DNA from: Ailurus styani
Taxonomy: Eukaryota; Chordata; Mammalia; Carnivora; Ailuridae
Reading direction: 5' to 3'
DNA length: 64,000 nucleotides
Assembly: GCA_002007465.1 (NCBI GenBank)
Contig: LNAC01000279.1
Coordinates: 2,210,169 to 2,274,168 of the forward strand
Shown here: piece after piece, positions 41,301-49,380 of the stretch
Layout of the letters: each line of letters opens with the position of its first letter
Position numbering within the stretch: the first letter of the stretch is position 1
Notes under the pieces: model-generated
What the model was told of the DNA's origin: nothing
Databases searched by the model: none
The model's input: only the letters and a program-made list of their open reading frames with translations
Program-made: the position numbers and the translations under genes

Positions 41301-44300
41301 GGTTCAGAGCAGCTGGGATCTTGCTCCGTTTTTAACTCTGTTACTACTTGCATCTGTGAAACAAGGAGAAGTCTGGTTACTAAACACAAAAGAAACTGCT
41401 ACTAAGTACTCTCCTCTCAAACAGAAACACAACAGGAGTGCGAAATCGCTATCTGCTGGATGACCGGCAGTAGTATCTTTTTTTTTTTCTTTAAGATTTT
41501 ATTTTTATTATTTATTTGGCAGAGAGAGAGAGAGATTACAAGTAGGCAGAGAGGCAGGCAGAGAGAGAGAGGAGGAAGCAGGCTCCCTGCTGAGCAGAGA
41601 GCCCGATGCGGGCCTCGATCCCAGGACCCTGAGATCATGACCTGAGCCGAAGGCAGAGGCTTTAACCCACTGAGCCACCCAGGCGCCCCGGCAGTAGTAT
41701 CTTAAAAATACTACCAACAAAACTCCTTTGAATTTAATAAGCTTTGCAAATGGTTAAGACAAAAGTCAAATTTCCAAATCACCTTGAAAACCGTGAAGAC
41801 CGGTCTCCGTGAAATGCTTATGATTTTCAAAAACATACTACTACTGAGGGCTGCAGGGCCGCAGCACATAGCTAGTCTCGCCGCTGTCCCATCCCGCTCT
41901 AGAGCCTCGCACCAAGTAACGCGACAGCCAGAGAAGCACACACCAGGAGTTTACACTCTTATCTCGTCACAAAAGCAACTCTGACCCTATCTTCTAAATT
42001 CTCTCCATCTACTCTTAAATTTCAGGAATACATAAGCTACTCAAATGTTGAGAAAAGAGTCACTGTAGTCAGAAGGCGAAGACCAGCCATGTTTAAAGAA
42101 ACTGTATCAAGTGTGAGAGGAAGCCTTGAAGATATTACCAGTTACATTGCTCTCAACTAGCTATTTGGTTTGTAACTTAGGTCGTAAGTATTTACATCCG
42201 TCAACATAAGGAATTCAGTTCACAGAAAGAAATCCCAGATTGCTGCAGGAACCTCGCAATGACCCGGTCCACGAGCAGGTGGCCAGTCCCTCAGCTCCTT
42301 CGGGGCCGCCCCTCGCCGCCGGGACTCCATCCCTCAGGAAGCAGCTGGGTGGGGGGGCCCCGGGAAGGGGCTTCTCCCACGCAGCAGGGGAGCCTGCACC
42401 CTGCCACGAACCCCGCCCCCCGAGCCCCCCAGCAGCCCCCACAGCCAGGGCTGGTCACGGAGGCCCCGGCAGCAGACTCGCCTCTCCGACGGTCCAGAGG
42501 GCAGGGACCCCTCGGAGCCACCACCTGCAGATGGCACAGCGGGCCCGGGACGGCGTTGGTCTCTCTTCAGAAAACAGAACACTGAAGCAGCTAACTAAAT
42601 CCAGTCAAACACAACCTTTCTGGAGGAAGATCTGACAGAGTCATAAGAAAGCCTCAAAAGATTTATTGCAGGTTTTTTTTTAATGATCGTGGAAAAAGGA
42701 AAACCCTAAATGTCCAACCTCGGAGGAATAGCCAAGGAAACTGGGCATATCTATGCGGCAGGGCAGTAAACGGTCAACGTTCACCGAGACTTCTCCACGG
42801 CAAGAGAAAAGTGAGGCTCCTTCCCTCCCCGGGCCTGGCACCGCGAGGGACACCGCCACCGCGGGGCACAGACCTGTCTGAGGATGGCACTCGGGACAGG
42901 CTCCATCGGCAGGGGATCGGTGGAGGGAGGGAGGACGGAAGGTAGGGGGCAGGCGGCGAGCAAGCAGGCTGCCGCGGTGACCAGGGCAGGCCGGGGAGTC
43001 TTCCCAGAAGCGATGGAAACAAAGCCCCGCAGGACTGGAGGGCCGCGGCCGAGCTGCTGCTTGAGGGAAGGGCCGGGGCCACAGCGCAGGGATGCCCGGA
43101 AGCAGGCTGCAGAGGTGAGGACAAGGGCAGGGCTCGTGGGCGGAGAGGGGACAACACGAGCTTTGCATTTTAGAAAGAGAATCACTTGGGGGCGCCTGGG
43201 TGGCTCAGTGGGTTAAAGCCTCTGCCTGCGGCTCAGGTCATGATCTCAGGGTCCTGGGATCGAGGCCCGCATCGGGCTCCCTGCTCAGCGGGGAGCCTGC
43301 TTCCTCCTCTCTCTCTGCCTGCCTCTCTGCCTACTTGTGATCTCTCTCTGTCAAATAAATTTAAAAAAAAATCCAGAATCACTTGGAAACATCAGAAGAC
43401 TTCCAGGTGCAGGGAGCGCCCCACACCTCAATTTCTATAAGAAGCTAAGACACTTAAACATTTCTAAAGAGCCAAAAACAACAACCACCACCACAACAAA
43501 AAGCCAACAAAAACAGTCTGTGCAACAGGAACCAAGCTAAGAACGCACAGAACTGGCCGCCAAGGAAAGATACCACAGAGGAGGGGGGAGCCGCAGGTCC
43601 CAGGCGCCACCCAGAACCTCACCGGGGCAGGACCGTGGCCTTGCAGTGACCCAGCCCACTCGACCCTTCAAGCAGGGAGAAAGGGGGCCTCTGGGCCTTC
43701 TTCCACCACCTCCGGACTACAGGAAGCCGGAAAAGACTGGAAGGTCTTCAACGAAACGAGCTCCAAGGCTCCCGAGTCAGAGGGGGACTGGCCCCCATTC
43801 TGAACACGCAGAGCATCCCAAGACCTCAGGTGTCCCAAGAGAGGCTGCCCGGGCCTCGGCCGAGCTTCTCCCGCTCCCGCCTCCTCAGGTCCTTCAGGGC
43901 ACAGGACCCGAAACACCCCGACCTTCACCGCAGCTGCAAGGAAAACCAAGTCCATGGACTCGGGAGGGCAGGCAAGAGGCTGTCCAGGCACAGCCACACA
44001 ACAGGAGCAGACGGACCAGCCACGATGCCACCCAGACCGTCGGGACAGGCCCCTCAGCTGCTCACGCCTGCGGAGGCAAAAAGCCGCGGTTCCTGCTCAG
44101 GTCGGCCACCGGTCATCCAGCTCTCATCAACACCCAGCTTCTCTTTAAAAGTAACAATACTCACTAGCATGGACATTAAAACGGTACATTCCCAATAAAC
44201 TATGACTTAGGAGAGTCACAATCACTGGGAACTCCGTACCACTGGAAGAAATGATCTGAATAATTCTATAGTAGCCTTTCTGAGCACCGGCACATAATCA

Positions 44301-44540
44301 ATGCGTCATGTACTTAAAATTGAACCTGCAACCTCACGGGAACTGAATTATAAACACACGAAGCACCGGTCGTGTTTTAGGGCCCGATCCACAGACTGTA
44401 CTTAGAACGCGCAATAACGCTCGGGCGCTCACCTGTTGCCCATCTTGATAGCTGTCTATGCTTAATGTCTGTGTAGCCATCATGGTTAATGAGCTTTATA
44501 ACAAAACATCACATCATCTTGAGTCAAAAGCAAATGCTGT
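20159..44540 (-). CDS. PKNOX1: PKNOX1 (PREP1), TALE homeodomain transcription factor: whole coding gene, ten coding exons
   Basis: PKNOX1 is a nuclear TALE homeodomain factor that heterodimerises with PBX proteins and binds TGACAG-type and composite PBX/HOX sites. The ten exons on the - strand add up to 1311 bp, giving 436 residues plus stop, the human length as I recall it. All junctions are GT-AG and keep phase. The protein starts MMATQTLSIDS and ends ENSDSLQ. The Meis/PKNOX N-terminal (PBX-interacting) region is at about residues 60-165. The TALE homeodomain is at about 259-322, with the PYP loop insertion at 285-287 and the recognition helix WFINARRR at 309-316, including TALE-specific Ile50 and Asn51. 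No frameshift or premature stop was seen. The gene is tail to tail with CBS, 14.6 kb between stop codons. The non-coding first exon lies outside the identified region. Confidence 0.97.
20371..20856 (-). other. PKNOX1: PKNOX1 intron between coding exons 9 and 10
   Basis: Short 486-bp intron. Its first 70 bases on the sense strand are very G-rich (see the entry at 20785). The remainder has an A-rich run near 20617 and no repeat or other gene. Confidence 0.9.
20785..20856 (-). promoter_or_regulatory. PKNOX1: G-run/GC-box cluster just after the coding exon 9 donor
   Basis: On the + strand there are several CCCCGCCC-type boxes in about 70 bp. On the PKNOX1 sense strand this is a series of GGGG and GGGGCGGGG runs starting immediately after the donor gtgggc. 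G-triplets placed there are known hnRNP F/H-type splicing enhancers and can form G-quadruplexes; as duplex DNA they are SP/KLF sites. Which role applies is unknown. Confidence 0.5.
20857..21029 (-). CDS. PKNOX1: PKNOX1 coding exon 9 (recognition helix)
   Basis: Encodes residues 309-367, starting with the last base of the Trp codon, then FINARRRILQPMLDSS, the end of homeodomain helix 3. A basic stretch ETPKTKKKTAQNRPVQRF follows, possibly contributing to nuclear localisation. Acceptor ccgtgcccag, donor gtgggc. Confidence 0.97.
21893..22121 (+). mobile_element. CAN-SINE, antisense to PKNOX1
   Basis: Full-length copy ending in a long run of (A)n/(T)-interrupted A-rich tail from about 22060. It lies in the intron between coding exons 8 and 9. 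Confidence 0.94.
22847..23062 (+). mobile_element. CAN-SINE with (GAAA)n tail
   Basis: Full-length copy, A-tail grown into (AAAG)n. The flanking aatgcaaag occurs on both sides as a short target-site duplication. Confidence 0.93.
23328..23373. repeat. GAGTACAA short tandem repeat with palindromic centre
   Basis: Consecutive units gagtacgt, gagtacaa, gagtacaa, gagtactt and a further gagtacaa are present. The central agtacaagagtacttgtact is nearly self-complementary. It sits in an intron. Confidence 0.75.
23778..23949 (-). mobile_element. CAN-SINE, older subfamily
   Basis: Poly(T) start, 'gagagcgagtgtgtg', 'gagttggacgctcggccc' and a closing 'gagccaccgggcgcccc' show an older CAN-SINE on the - strand (sense to PKNOX1). 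It lacks the mustelid-type CT-rich region. Confidence 0.9.
24171..24247 (-). CDS. PKNOX1: PKNOX1 coding exon 8 (homeodomain helices 1-3 junction)
   Basis: 77 bp encoding residues 284-309: HPYPTEDEKKQIAAQ then TNLTLLQVNNW. It includes the Pro-Tyr-Pro three-residue loop extension that defines TALE homeodomains. Acceptor cttttatttttag, donor gtaaga; ends two bases into the Trp codon. Confidence 0.97.
24248..27227 (-). other. PKNOX1: PKNOX1 intron between coding exons 7 and 8
   Basis: Nearly 3 kb with no SINE or L1. The middle (24430-26600) is GC- and CpG-rich, giving long open frames on both strands that carry no recognisable domain. Nothing else seen. Confidence 0.8.
27228..27356 (-). CDS. PKNOX1: PKNOX1 coding exon 7 (start of homeodomain)
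   Basis: Exactly 43 codons, residues 241-283: LQLQLNQDLSILHQDDG then SSKNKRGVLPKHATN and VMRSWLFQHIG. It holds the N-terminal arm and helix 1 of the homeodomain. The acceptor is unusual (tgtttaaaag). Two further in-frame AGs follow at +6 and +12. Donor gtaaga. Confidence 0.97.
29670..29865 (+). mobile_element. CAN-SINE with perfect 15-bp TSD
   Basis: Full-length young copy. The target-site duplication aaaggaaagttcaag is identical at 29655-29669 and 29866-29880, with the last base shared with the element's first G on the left. Confidence 0.96.
31370..31576 (-). mobile_element. CAN-SINE, older, with perfect 15-bp TSD
   Basis: The body includes 'gactccccgctgagcgcaga' and a closing 'tgagccaccaggcgccc'. 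The target-site duplication gaaaactttcttctt is present at 31355-31369 and 31577-31591. The sequence is diverged but the duplication is intact. Confidence 0.93.
31880..32075. repeat. C-rich tandem repeat around the assembly gap 31907-32013
   Basis: Units of the type cccccaccaggccctct occur on both sides of the 107-base gap: one before, and three variants after. The gap therefore lies inside a minisatellite of about 17-26 bp period whose true copy number is unknown. Confidence 0.8.
32967..33064 (-). CDS. PKNOX1: PKNOX1 coding exon 6
   Basis: 98 bp encoding residues 208-240: GTVYQPVTVVTPQGQ, then VVTQALSPGTIRIQNSQ. This is the Gln/Thr/Val-rich linker between the MEINOX region and the homeodomain. 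Acceptor ttccttctcgag (a GAG acceptor), donor gtgcgt. It starts in phase 1 and ends in phase 0. Confidence 0.97.
33065..34235 (-). other. PKNOX1: PKNOX1 intron between coding exons 5 and 6
   Basis: 1.2-kb intron with a G-rich tandem repeat (33390-33500). The rest is AT-rich; part of 33590-34000 resembles an old antisense retroelement but is too diverged to name. Confidence 0.8.
33390..33500. repeat. G-rich minisatellite, about 19-bp unit
   Basis: Repeated ggggggcagggcggtgtgt-type units, about five copies with variants. It lies some 330 bp upstream (in transcript order) of coding exon 6. On the PKNOX1 transcript it is C-rich. Confidence 0.85.
34236..34335 (-). CDS. PKNOX1: PKNOX1 coding exon 5
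   Basis: 100 bp encoding residues 175-208: QIQSAISGTLSPQGIVV, then PASALQQGNVTMATVA. The acceptor is a tandem CAGCAG, so the first Gln may be included or omitted. Donor gtaggg; ends in phase 1. Confidence 0.97.
34336..37648 (-). other. PKNOX1: PKNOX1 intron between coding exons 4 and 5
   Basis: 3.3 kb, mostly an antisense L1 (34926-37385). The flanks 34336-34925 and 37386-37648 hold no recognised feature. Confidence 0.9.
34926..37385 (+). mobile_element. Old L1 (ORF2 part plus 3' UTR), antisense to PKNOX1
   Basis: The + strand shows decayed ORF2 reverse-transcriptase and C-terminal sequence, for example 'gcagaaatcaatgaaact' and 'gtggagtttattccaggaat'. It then shows an old L1 3' UTR with 'agacggatggtgatgacggc' and 'ccactgaactgtaccctta'. 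Many stops and deletions make it a dead, 5'-truncated copy. Confidence 0.88.
37649..37819 (-). CDS. PKNOX1: PKNOX1 coding exon 4 (MEINOX second half)
   Basis: 171 bp, 57 codons, residues 118-174: MVKAIQVLRIHLLELEK, then VNELCKDFCSRYIACLK and TKMNSETLLSGEPGS. This amphipathic helical region is part of the PREP/Meis domain that contacts PBX. Acceptor tgcttctag, donor gtatcg; phase 0 at both ends. Confidence 0.97.
37820..38841 (-). other. PKNOX1: PKNOX1 intron between coding exons 3 and 4
   Basis: 1-kb intron with a CpG-rich patch at 37910-38180 and the poly(A)-flanked direct repeat at 38302-38345. No exon or SINE. Confidence 0.85.
38302..38345 (+). repeat. 16-bp direct repeat separated by a pure A run
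   Basis: aagatctttctaaaag occurs at 38302-38317 and again at 38330-38345, with only A residues between them. The left copy is preceded by cctttt, so the junction TT|AAGA resembles an L1 endonuclease site. It looks like a target-site duplication around a tail with no body. Confidence 0.85.
38842..39013 (-). CDS. PKNOX1: PKNOX1 coding exon 3 (MEINOX first half)
   Basis: 172 bp completing Arg60 and encoding residues 61-117: HPLFPLLALLFEKCEQS, then TQGSEGTTSASFDVDIE and NFVRKQEKEGKPFF. HPLFPLLALLFEKCE is the hallmark of the first MEINOX homology block. Acceptor tttcccccag, donor gtaagt. Confidence 0.97.
39075..41100 (-). mobile_element. Old L1 (ORF2 3' part plus 3' UTR), sense to PKNOX1
   Basis: The + strand reads the complement of L1: 'ggctgaataatattccatgg' near 39460, 'cttccaacaccattggttgg' near 39790 and 'gttttggctggtctagtta' near 40010. 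Antisense ORF2 continues to about 41100. It is diverged and truncated, and a SINE at 39530-39717 splits it. Confidence 0.88.
39530..39717 (-). mobile_element. CAN-SINE with (TTTTTG)n tail, inside L1
   Basis: Begins with (GTTTTT)n and ends 'aagccccccagggtgcccc'. The target-site duplication ttgagtaaact occurs at 39519-39529 and 39718-39728, so it inserted into the older L1. Confidence 0.93.
41226..41353 (-). CDS. PKNOX1: PKNOX1 coding exon 2
   Basis: 128 bp, residues 18-60: MQVVTELKTEQDPSCSE, then PDVEGVSPPPVGSQTP and MDADKQAIY. This acidic N-terminal segment has a few substitutions relative to human. Acceptor ctgtttcacag-like (gtttcacag), donor gtagcg; ends two bases into the Arg60 codon. Confidence 0.96.
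41480..41688 (-). mobile_element. CAN-SINE, sense to PKNOX1, 126 bp before coding exon 2
   Basis: Young full-length copy, poly(T) on the + strand to 'ccacccaggcgcccc'. The target-site duplication cggcagtagtatctt is perfect at 41465-41479 and 41689-41703. Its A-tail end faces coding exon 2 of PKNOX1. Confidence 0.96.
43190..43374 (+). mobile_element. CAN-SINE with 12-bp TSD
   Basis: Full-length copy. agaatcacttgg at 43178-43189 and 43375-43386 is the perfect target-site duplication. Confidence 0.95.
44433..44483 (-). CDS. PKNOX1: PKNOX1 coding exon 1 (start codon)
   Basis: 51 bp encoding MMATQTLSIDSYQDGQQ, residues 1-17, donor gtgagc. I chose the first of two adjacent ATGs (44481-44483) because the human protein begins MMATQ. 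The second ATG has G at +4 and A at -3, a stronger context, so either may be used with a one-residue difference. Confidence 0.96.
44484..44540 (-). other. PKNOX1: PKNOX1 5' UTR part of exon 2
   Basis: 57 bp between the acceptor ttttgtttccccag and the start codon. The acceptor shows that at least one upstream non-coding exon exists. Two short uORFs lie here (44486-44517). Confidence 0.85.
44486..44517 (-). promoter_or_regulatory. PKNOX1: Two overlapping upstream ORFs in PKNOX1 5' UTR
   Basis: uORF1 (44509-44517) is ATG ATG TGA. Its stop overlaps the start of uORF2 (44486-44509), which runs ATG TTT TGT TAT AAA GCT CAT TAA. uORF2 ends two bases before the main ATG. Such arrangements commonly reduce or regulate main-ORF translation; the effect here is inference. 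Confidence 0.7.
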
Positions 44541-44689
44541 CTGGGGAAACAAAAGCAGAAAAGCACCAGTTACTAACTGCCGAGCATTTCTGGTCCCCGT
44601 TATTCCCCAGGGCCGTGTACTTTTTTAAAATGCGTGTCTTCACGTGGAGAGGAAAAAGCCACCCTGGTACGTGGTAAGCCAGCCCCCTC

Positions 44690-46250
44690 GGCCCGACCCC
44701 GCTCCCACAGGGGCCCCGGAGTCACACGTGCTCCGGGCCCGGACCTGTTCTCCTGGGGCTCACCCCTCTGGGTGCCTTCCCTCTGGCAACTGTCTGCAGG
44801 CGCAGGACAGCGCCGGGCCCGGGGCTGCGACAGTGGGGAGGCTCTGCTCTCCGGGGGTGGCCGGGGCCGGGGGCGGCCACACGGACGGGGAGCGTCGGGC
44901 AGCCCCCGCACAGACGGAGGCGCCGCGGCGGGGACACGGCGTGAGCGAGGGGCTGCCCCGGCTGGGCGGCGAGGCAGCCCCTCGGGGAAGGGGCCCTGAC
45001 ACAGACACCCTGGCGACCCTGAGGTCAGGGAGACTGGATGGCAGACAGGAACGAAGGACACTCTGCTAACATCCGTATGCAGGAGAGGGAATAACGGCTC
45101 GTCTACCTGATGACAAGGCAAAGCTTCAAAGTAAGTCTAAGTCGAGTGGGAGCTACGCCGAGCCCCCCCCACAAACACCTGCAAAGTGACACAGGGACCG
45201 GTCACGTCCCGGTGTGACAGTCTGCGCTGTGCGGAGAAGGTCACAGGTCAAGGGCAGTTATTCCACTTGTCCGGCACCGGCTGGCCCGCTGAAGGTCACC
45301 AGGGGAAGCGATGCTCCCGGAGACCGTGCTCCGTGGGAAAGCCCAGTCCAAGGCCAGCGAGCCGGGGAAGGGGTGGGAAGCCCGTCCCGAGCACCCGGCC
45401 CGCCCCAGCCGCAGCGGCCGCAGACGCCAGCGCATCTGCATCCTCGACACCGGTGCGTCCTCGCCGCCGGTGCGGCGCCCTCCCTGGGCCAGCCTGTCCC
45501 GGGGCCGCCCCCCCCCCCNNNNNNNNNNNNNNNNNNNNNNNNNNNNNNNNNNNNNNNNNNNNNNNNNNNNNNNNNNNNNNNNNNNNNNNNNNNNNNNNNN
45601 NNNNNNNNNNNNNNNNNNNNNNNNNNNNNNNNNNNNNNNNNNNNNNNNNNNNNNNNNNNNNNNNNNNNNNNNNNNNNNNNNNNNNNNNNNNNNNNNNNNN
45701 NNNNNNNNNNNNNNNNNNNNNNNNNNNNNNNNNNNNNNNNNNNNNNNNNNNNNNNNNNNNNNNNNNNNNNNNNNNNNNNNNNNNNNNNNNNNNNNNNNNN
45801 NNNNNNNNNNNNNNNNNNNNNNNNNNNNNNNNNNNNNNNNNNNNNNNNNNNNNNNNNNNNNNNNNNNNNNNNNNNNNNNNNNNNNNNNNNNNNNNNNNNN
45901 NNNNNNNNNNNNNNNNNNNNNNNNNNNNNNNNNNNNNNNNNNNNNNNNNNNNNNNNNGGAAGGAGCCACGGGGGTGTGGGAGGGGCAGGGGGGCGGCTGG
46001 GCGCAGAGAGGGGAGGGGAAGGGGAGGGAAGGGAGCAGCAGGCCCCGACCGGCTCCCGCACACTCTCACGGGCCCGGGCCCCGCTGTCATGGGGGCACAG
46101 GGAACCAGGGCAGGGTCTGCGCAGCGGGGACGTGATGGGACCCAGGCGGACAGGTGCTCAGCCGCGGCCGGGGTTCCGGGCGGGGTTCCCACCTGAGCAA
46201 CCGGCAGAGCCGAGCCGCATGTCCCGGAAGGCAGCCGACGGGGAGCAGCA
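44690..46250. promoter_or_regulatory. CpG-rich block around an assembly gap upstream of PKNOX1 coding exon 1
   Basis: Dense CpG and G/C runs, for example 44840-44960 and 45350-45518. The 439-base gap at 45519-45957 is flanked by (C)n on the left and purine-rich GGGGA sequence on the right. It could be an alternative promoter island or a GC-rich repeat; no TATA box, initiator or exon donor could be assigned. Confidence 0.3.
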
Positions 46251-48997
46251 GCTTCTGCGGCCTGGGAGGAGAGGGCAAGAGCGGGACGTTTCAGGTTTGC
46301 GACGCTGCTCAAACTCCCAACAAACGCGACTGCGTCAGAAGTGCGAACTCGGCGACCGTCGGGGCGTGGCTGGTGCGGGAGAGGACCGAACCGTGTCCTC
46401 TGGAGATCGCCGAACCCCAGCCCTAGTCCTCGCCAGTGGGACCGTCTCTAGGACAAGGGTCGCTACGCAGCTTGTTATGCGGGGGATCTTGAGATGAGAC
46501 GACCGTGGACGTGGGGGAGGCCCGAGATCCAACGACTGGTGTCCTTTAAGAGGGAAAGACCTGAGACCGACAGAGCGGAGCACGCTGCGCAGACAGACGC
46601 CAAGACCGCGGTGACGCCGCCACAGGCCAAGAACGGCCGCAGCCACCAGGGGACCTTCCCCGAGAGCCTTCCAACTCCAGGCTGACTTCAGGCTCAGGCC
46701 GCCACAGGTGCCAGAAAGCACGTTCCTGTGGTCTTCATCCGTCCGGCTTGTGCGACTTTGTTCCGGCAGCCCCGGGACACTGCGTCAGGACACAGGGCCT
46801 CCAGCTCGGGGGAGGCCAGGGGACGGGGGGACGGGGTGCGCCACATACGAGTCAGGAGGTCGGGGATCTGGGACACCCGGCACAGAACGGGGAGCAGCCG
46901 CCGGCAGGACAAGAACGGAACCAGGCGGCACGGCTGACGCCAGAGAAGGCGGACGGAGAAGGGGGCGTCAGCCATGTCCCCGCAGCTGACCGTGGCCGTG
47001 GGCACTGCAGGGGTATGAGCGTGTGCCGGGGAGAGGAGGGCCTGACCGGAGCGGGTAGGACAGAATGGCAGGACGTGGCCAGCCCAAGGCTAGGAAGTGA
47101 ACGCACGTGGAGTCCTGGCTCAAGCTGCCCTCTCTGGCCCTGGCAGCCTCAGGCCTGAGACGGAGGCAAACCTGTCCCCGGCACCTCCCAGTGGTCTCTG
47201 CCTTGACCCAAAGCTGGCCCTCCTCCCAGCACCTCGCCTTCCCTCCCACCCCAGGGCAGTGACTCCAACCAGCTCCCCACCCCCCACAACCCTGATCACA
47301 TCAGGGCCTCATGGGAACCTCTGGTCTTACCCTCCTCCCCTCCGCTGTCCACCGTTCAGAAAGGCACATCTGGTGAAAACCCCGCAGCAGGTCAAGTCCA
47401 CGGGCGGCAGCACCCTGGCCAGCCCTCTGCCCCGCGCAGCTGTGTAACAGTCAGAGGGCACCACGCTGCTGGCCACCCCCCCAGCCTGGTGCTCCCCCAG
47501 CCCAGGAGCTCTGCGGCAGCACTCTGGCCTCCTCTGGGCCTGGCCAGCTGGCGAACACGCCTCGTCACCCACACGGCCGTGCCCGGAGCCCACCCAGCGG
47601 CTCGCCCACACCTGGGCACACATCTCTCCTGGGGCCTCACGTCCAGCCCGTGCTCCGTGCTGCAGGGCCTCATGGTTTCTATCCACACTACACATTCCTT
47701 CAGGGCCAAGGACCCTGTCCTGCCGTGGCCCCGATGACCAGCACCATCTCTGATCACGACATTCAGAGCTCAGCGCGGACAGCGTGGTCTGGACGCCTGG
47801 CTCACCCCGCCTCTGCCCGTCCCGATGCCCACATCAACGGGCTGTGCTCTCAGCCTTTTCCAATCTCTGTGATGGTCCCTTTGGTGGCCGCGGGCATGCA
47901 AACACCCGAGGCCAGGCCAGGTGTGGGTCAACCCTGGCCTGCAGAGCGGGGCAGCCACTGGCTCCCGGTGCCAGCAACGGCTGCCCGGGGAGAACAGCAG
48001 GGGCCCTGGGGGAGCATCCAAGCCCCTGTGCCCGCATCACCCACCAGCCACTGGCAAGGCCACCCCCTCTCAGCGAACACCTGCAGAACAGGCAGACGGG
48101 GAACAACTGCCCGCGCTCACAGCTTTCCTTTCCCGGCCACGGAGACCCGGGCTGGTGCACCTGCGCTGGGGCTGCTTCCACACTGGCCCAGAGACTGGCC
48201 CAGAAAGGTATGGGGCCAACACAGGGCGTGGCTCTGGGCGACCAGGGACTCGTTTTCTCAGCGCTGCATGGTGGAAACAGAGGTTTCCTGCCATCAGCCA
48301 CCTGAAAGTCTAACACCACTCAAAGCGGAAAACAAAATGTTTTATAAAACTTGCATTTAAACAATAGCTGAACCAAGGAAAGAAGACACGACCCTCCCCA
48401 GGCCGTGCTGGCAGGTGGGCCAAACCCTGAGCTGCGTCGCTCACCTGCGCTGATGCACATCTCCCAGGACGTGGCCCAGCGCCGAGCCTGACTCTACCGT
48501 GGACAATTCTAGATCAAAGTCATGCTGGCCCAGAAGCGCCTGTGTCAGAAGCGAAGTCCAAACAGTGGCAACTGAAGAGAGCAAGCAGGGTACCACGTGG
48601 GCTCCGTGTGCGGGATGCTCTCCTGGGAAACCCTGCCTCATGTGCGGGCAGCCACGTGGCCCTCGCTGTGTTGCCCACGAAACATGGGCCCGGTCAGTGG
48701 CACTGATCCAGAGGACTCGAGTCTCCTGCACTCACCCACTTTTCCAGAACAGCAAAGCCTGGAGGAGATGAGGTGGCCCCGCGCCCATGCGAGTCACTCC
48801 CCACACGCGTCAGCAGTGCCCCGTGTTCGACTCTGAAACCCCTTTTCATCACCGTGAAAGGAAGAGGCTTCACTTCATTTAGGCACAAAGTCACAAGTGC
48901 ACCTGATGGGCGAGACCCTCTTGGCAAAGACACCTACACCAAGAGCTCCCTGCAACAATCCAGTGACTCGGAGTTAAAAAGTATACTTAAAAAGGGG
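46251..48997. other. Upstream of PKNOX1, nothing recognised
   Basis: Unique, moderately GC-rich sequence; accidental open frames on both strands without known domains. No repeat identified. Confidence 0.5.
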
Positions 48998-49180
48998 GGG
49001 GTGCCTGAGTGGCCCAGTCAGTTAGGTGTCTGCCTTCGGCTTGAGTCATGACCTCAGAGTCCTGGGATCGAATCCCACATCGGGCTCCCTGCTCAGCAGG
49101 GAATCCACTTCCTCTCCCTCTCTGCCTGCCGCCCCCCCCTGCTTGTGCTCGCTCTGTGTCAAATGAATGAAATCTTTTTT
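48998..49180 (+). mobile_element. CAN-SINE, diverged
   Basis: Starts 'ggtgcctgagtggcccagtc', ends (AAATG)n and A/T-rich tail. It directly abuts the 5' end of the older L1 and the next SINE. Confidence 0.9.
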
Positions 49181-49196
49181 AAAAAATGTCCATACT

Positions 49197-49380
49197 GGCA
49201 CCTGGGTGTCCCAGTGGGTTAAAGCCTCTGCCTTCAGCTCAGGTCATGATTCCAGGGTCCTGGGATCGAGCCCTGCACTGGGCTCCCTGCTCAGCAAAGA
49301 GCCTGCCTCTCTACCTCTGTGTGCCGCTCTGCTTACCTGTGCTCTTTCTCTGTCAAATAAATAAATAAAATCTTTTAAAA
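49197..49380 (+). mobile_element. CAN-SINE inserted near the 5' end of the older L1
   Basis: Starts 'ggcacctgggtgtcccag'. The target-site duplication aaaaatgtccatact is present at 49182-49196 and 49381-49395. That duplicated sequence is L1, so the SINE inserted into the L1. Confidence 0.93.

Larger units (their letters stand above)
41354..44432 (-). other. PKNOX1: PKNOX1 intron between coding exons 1 and 2
   Basis: 3.1 kb with SINEs at 41480-41688 and 43190-43374. GC-rich, CpG-containing patches occur at 42280-42500 and 42930-43060. No further exon was recognised. Confidence 0.85.

Noticed and set aside
45186..46497. Open frames of up to 427 codons crossing 45519-45957
   Set aside because: Also created by an assembly gap; GC-rich flanks only.
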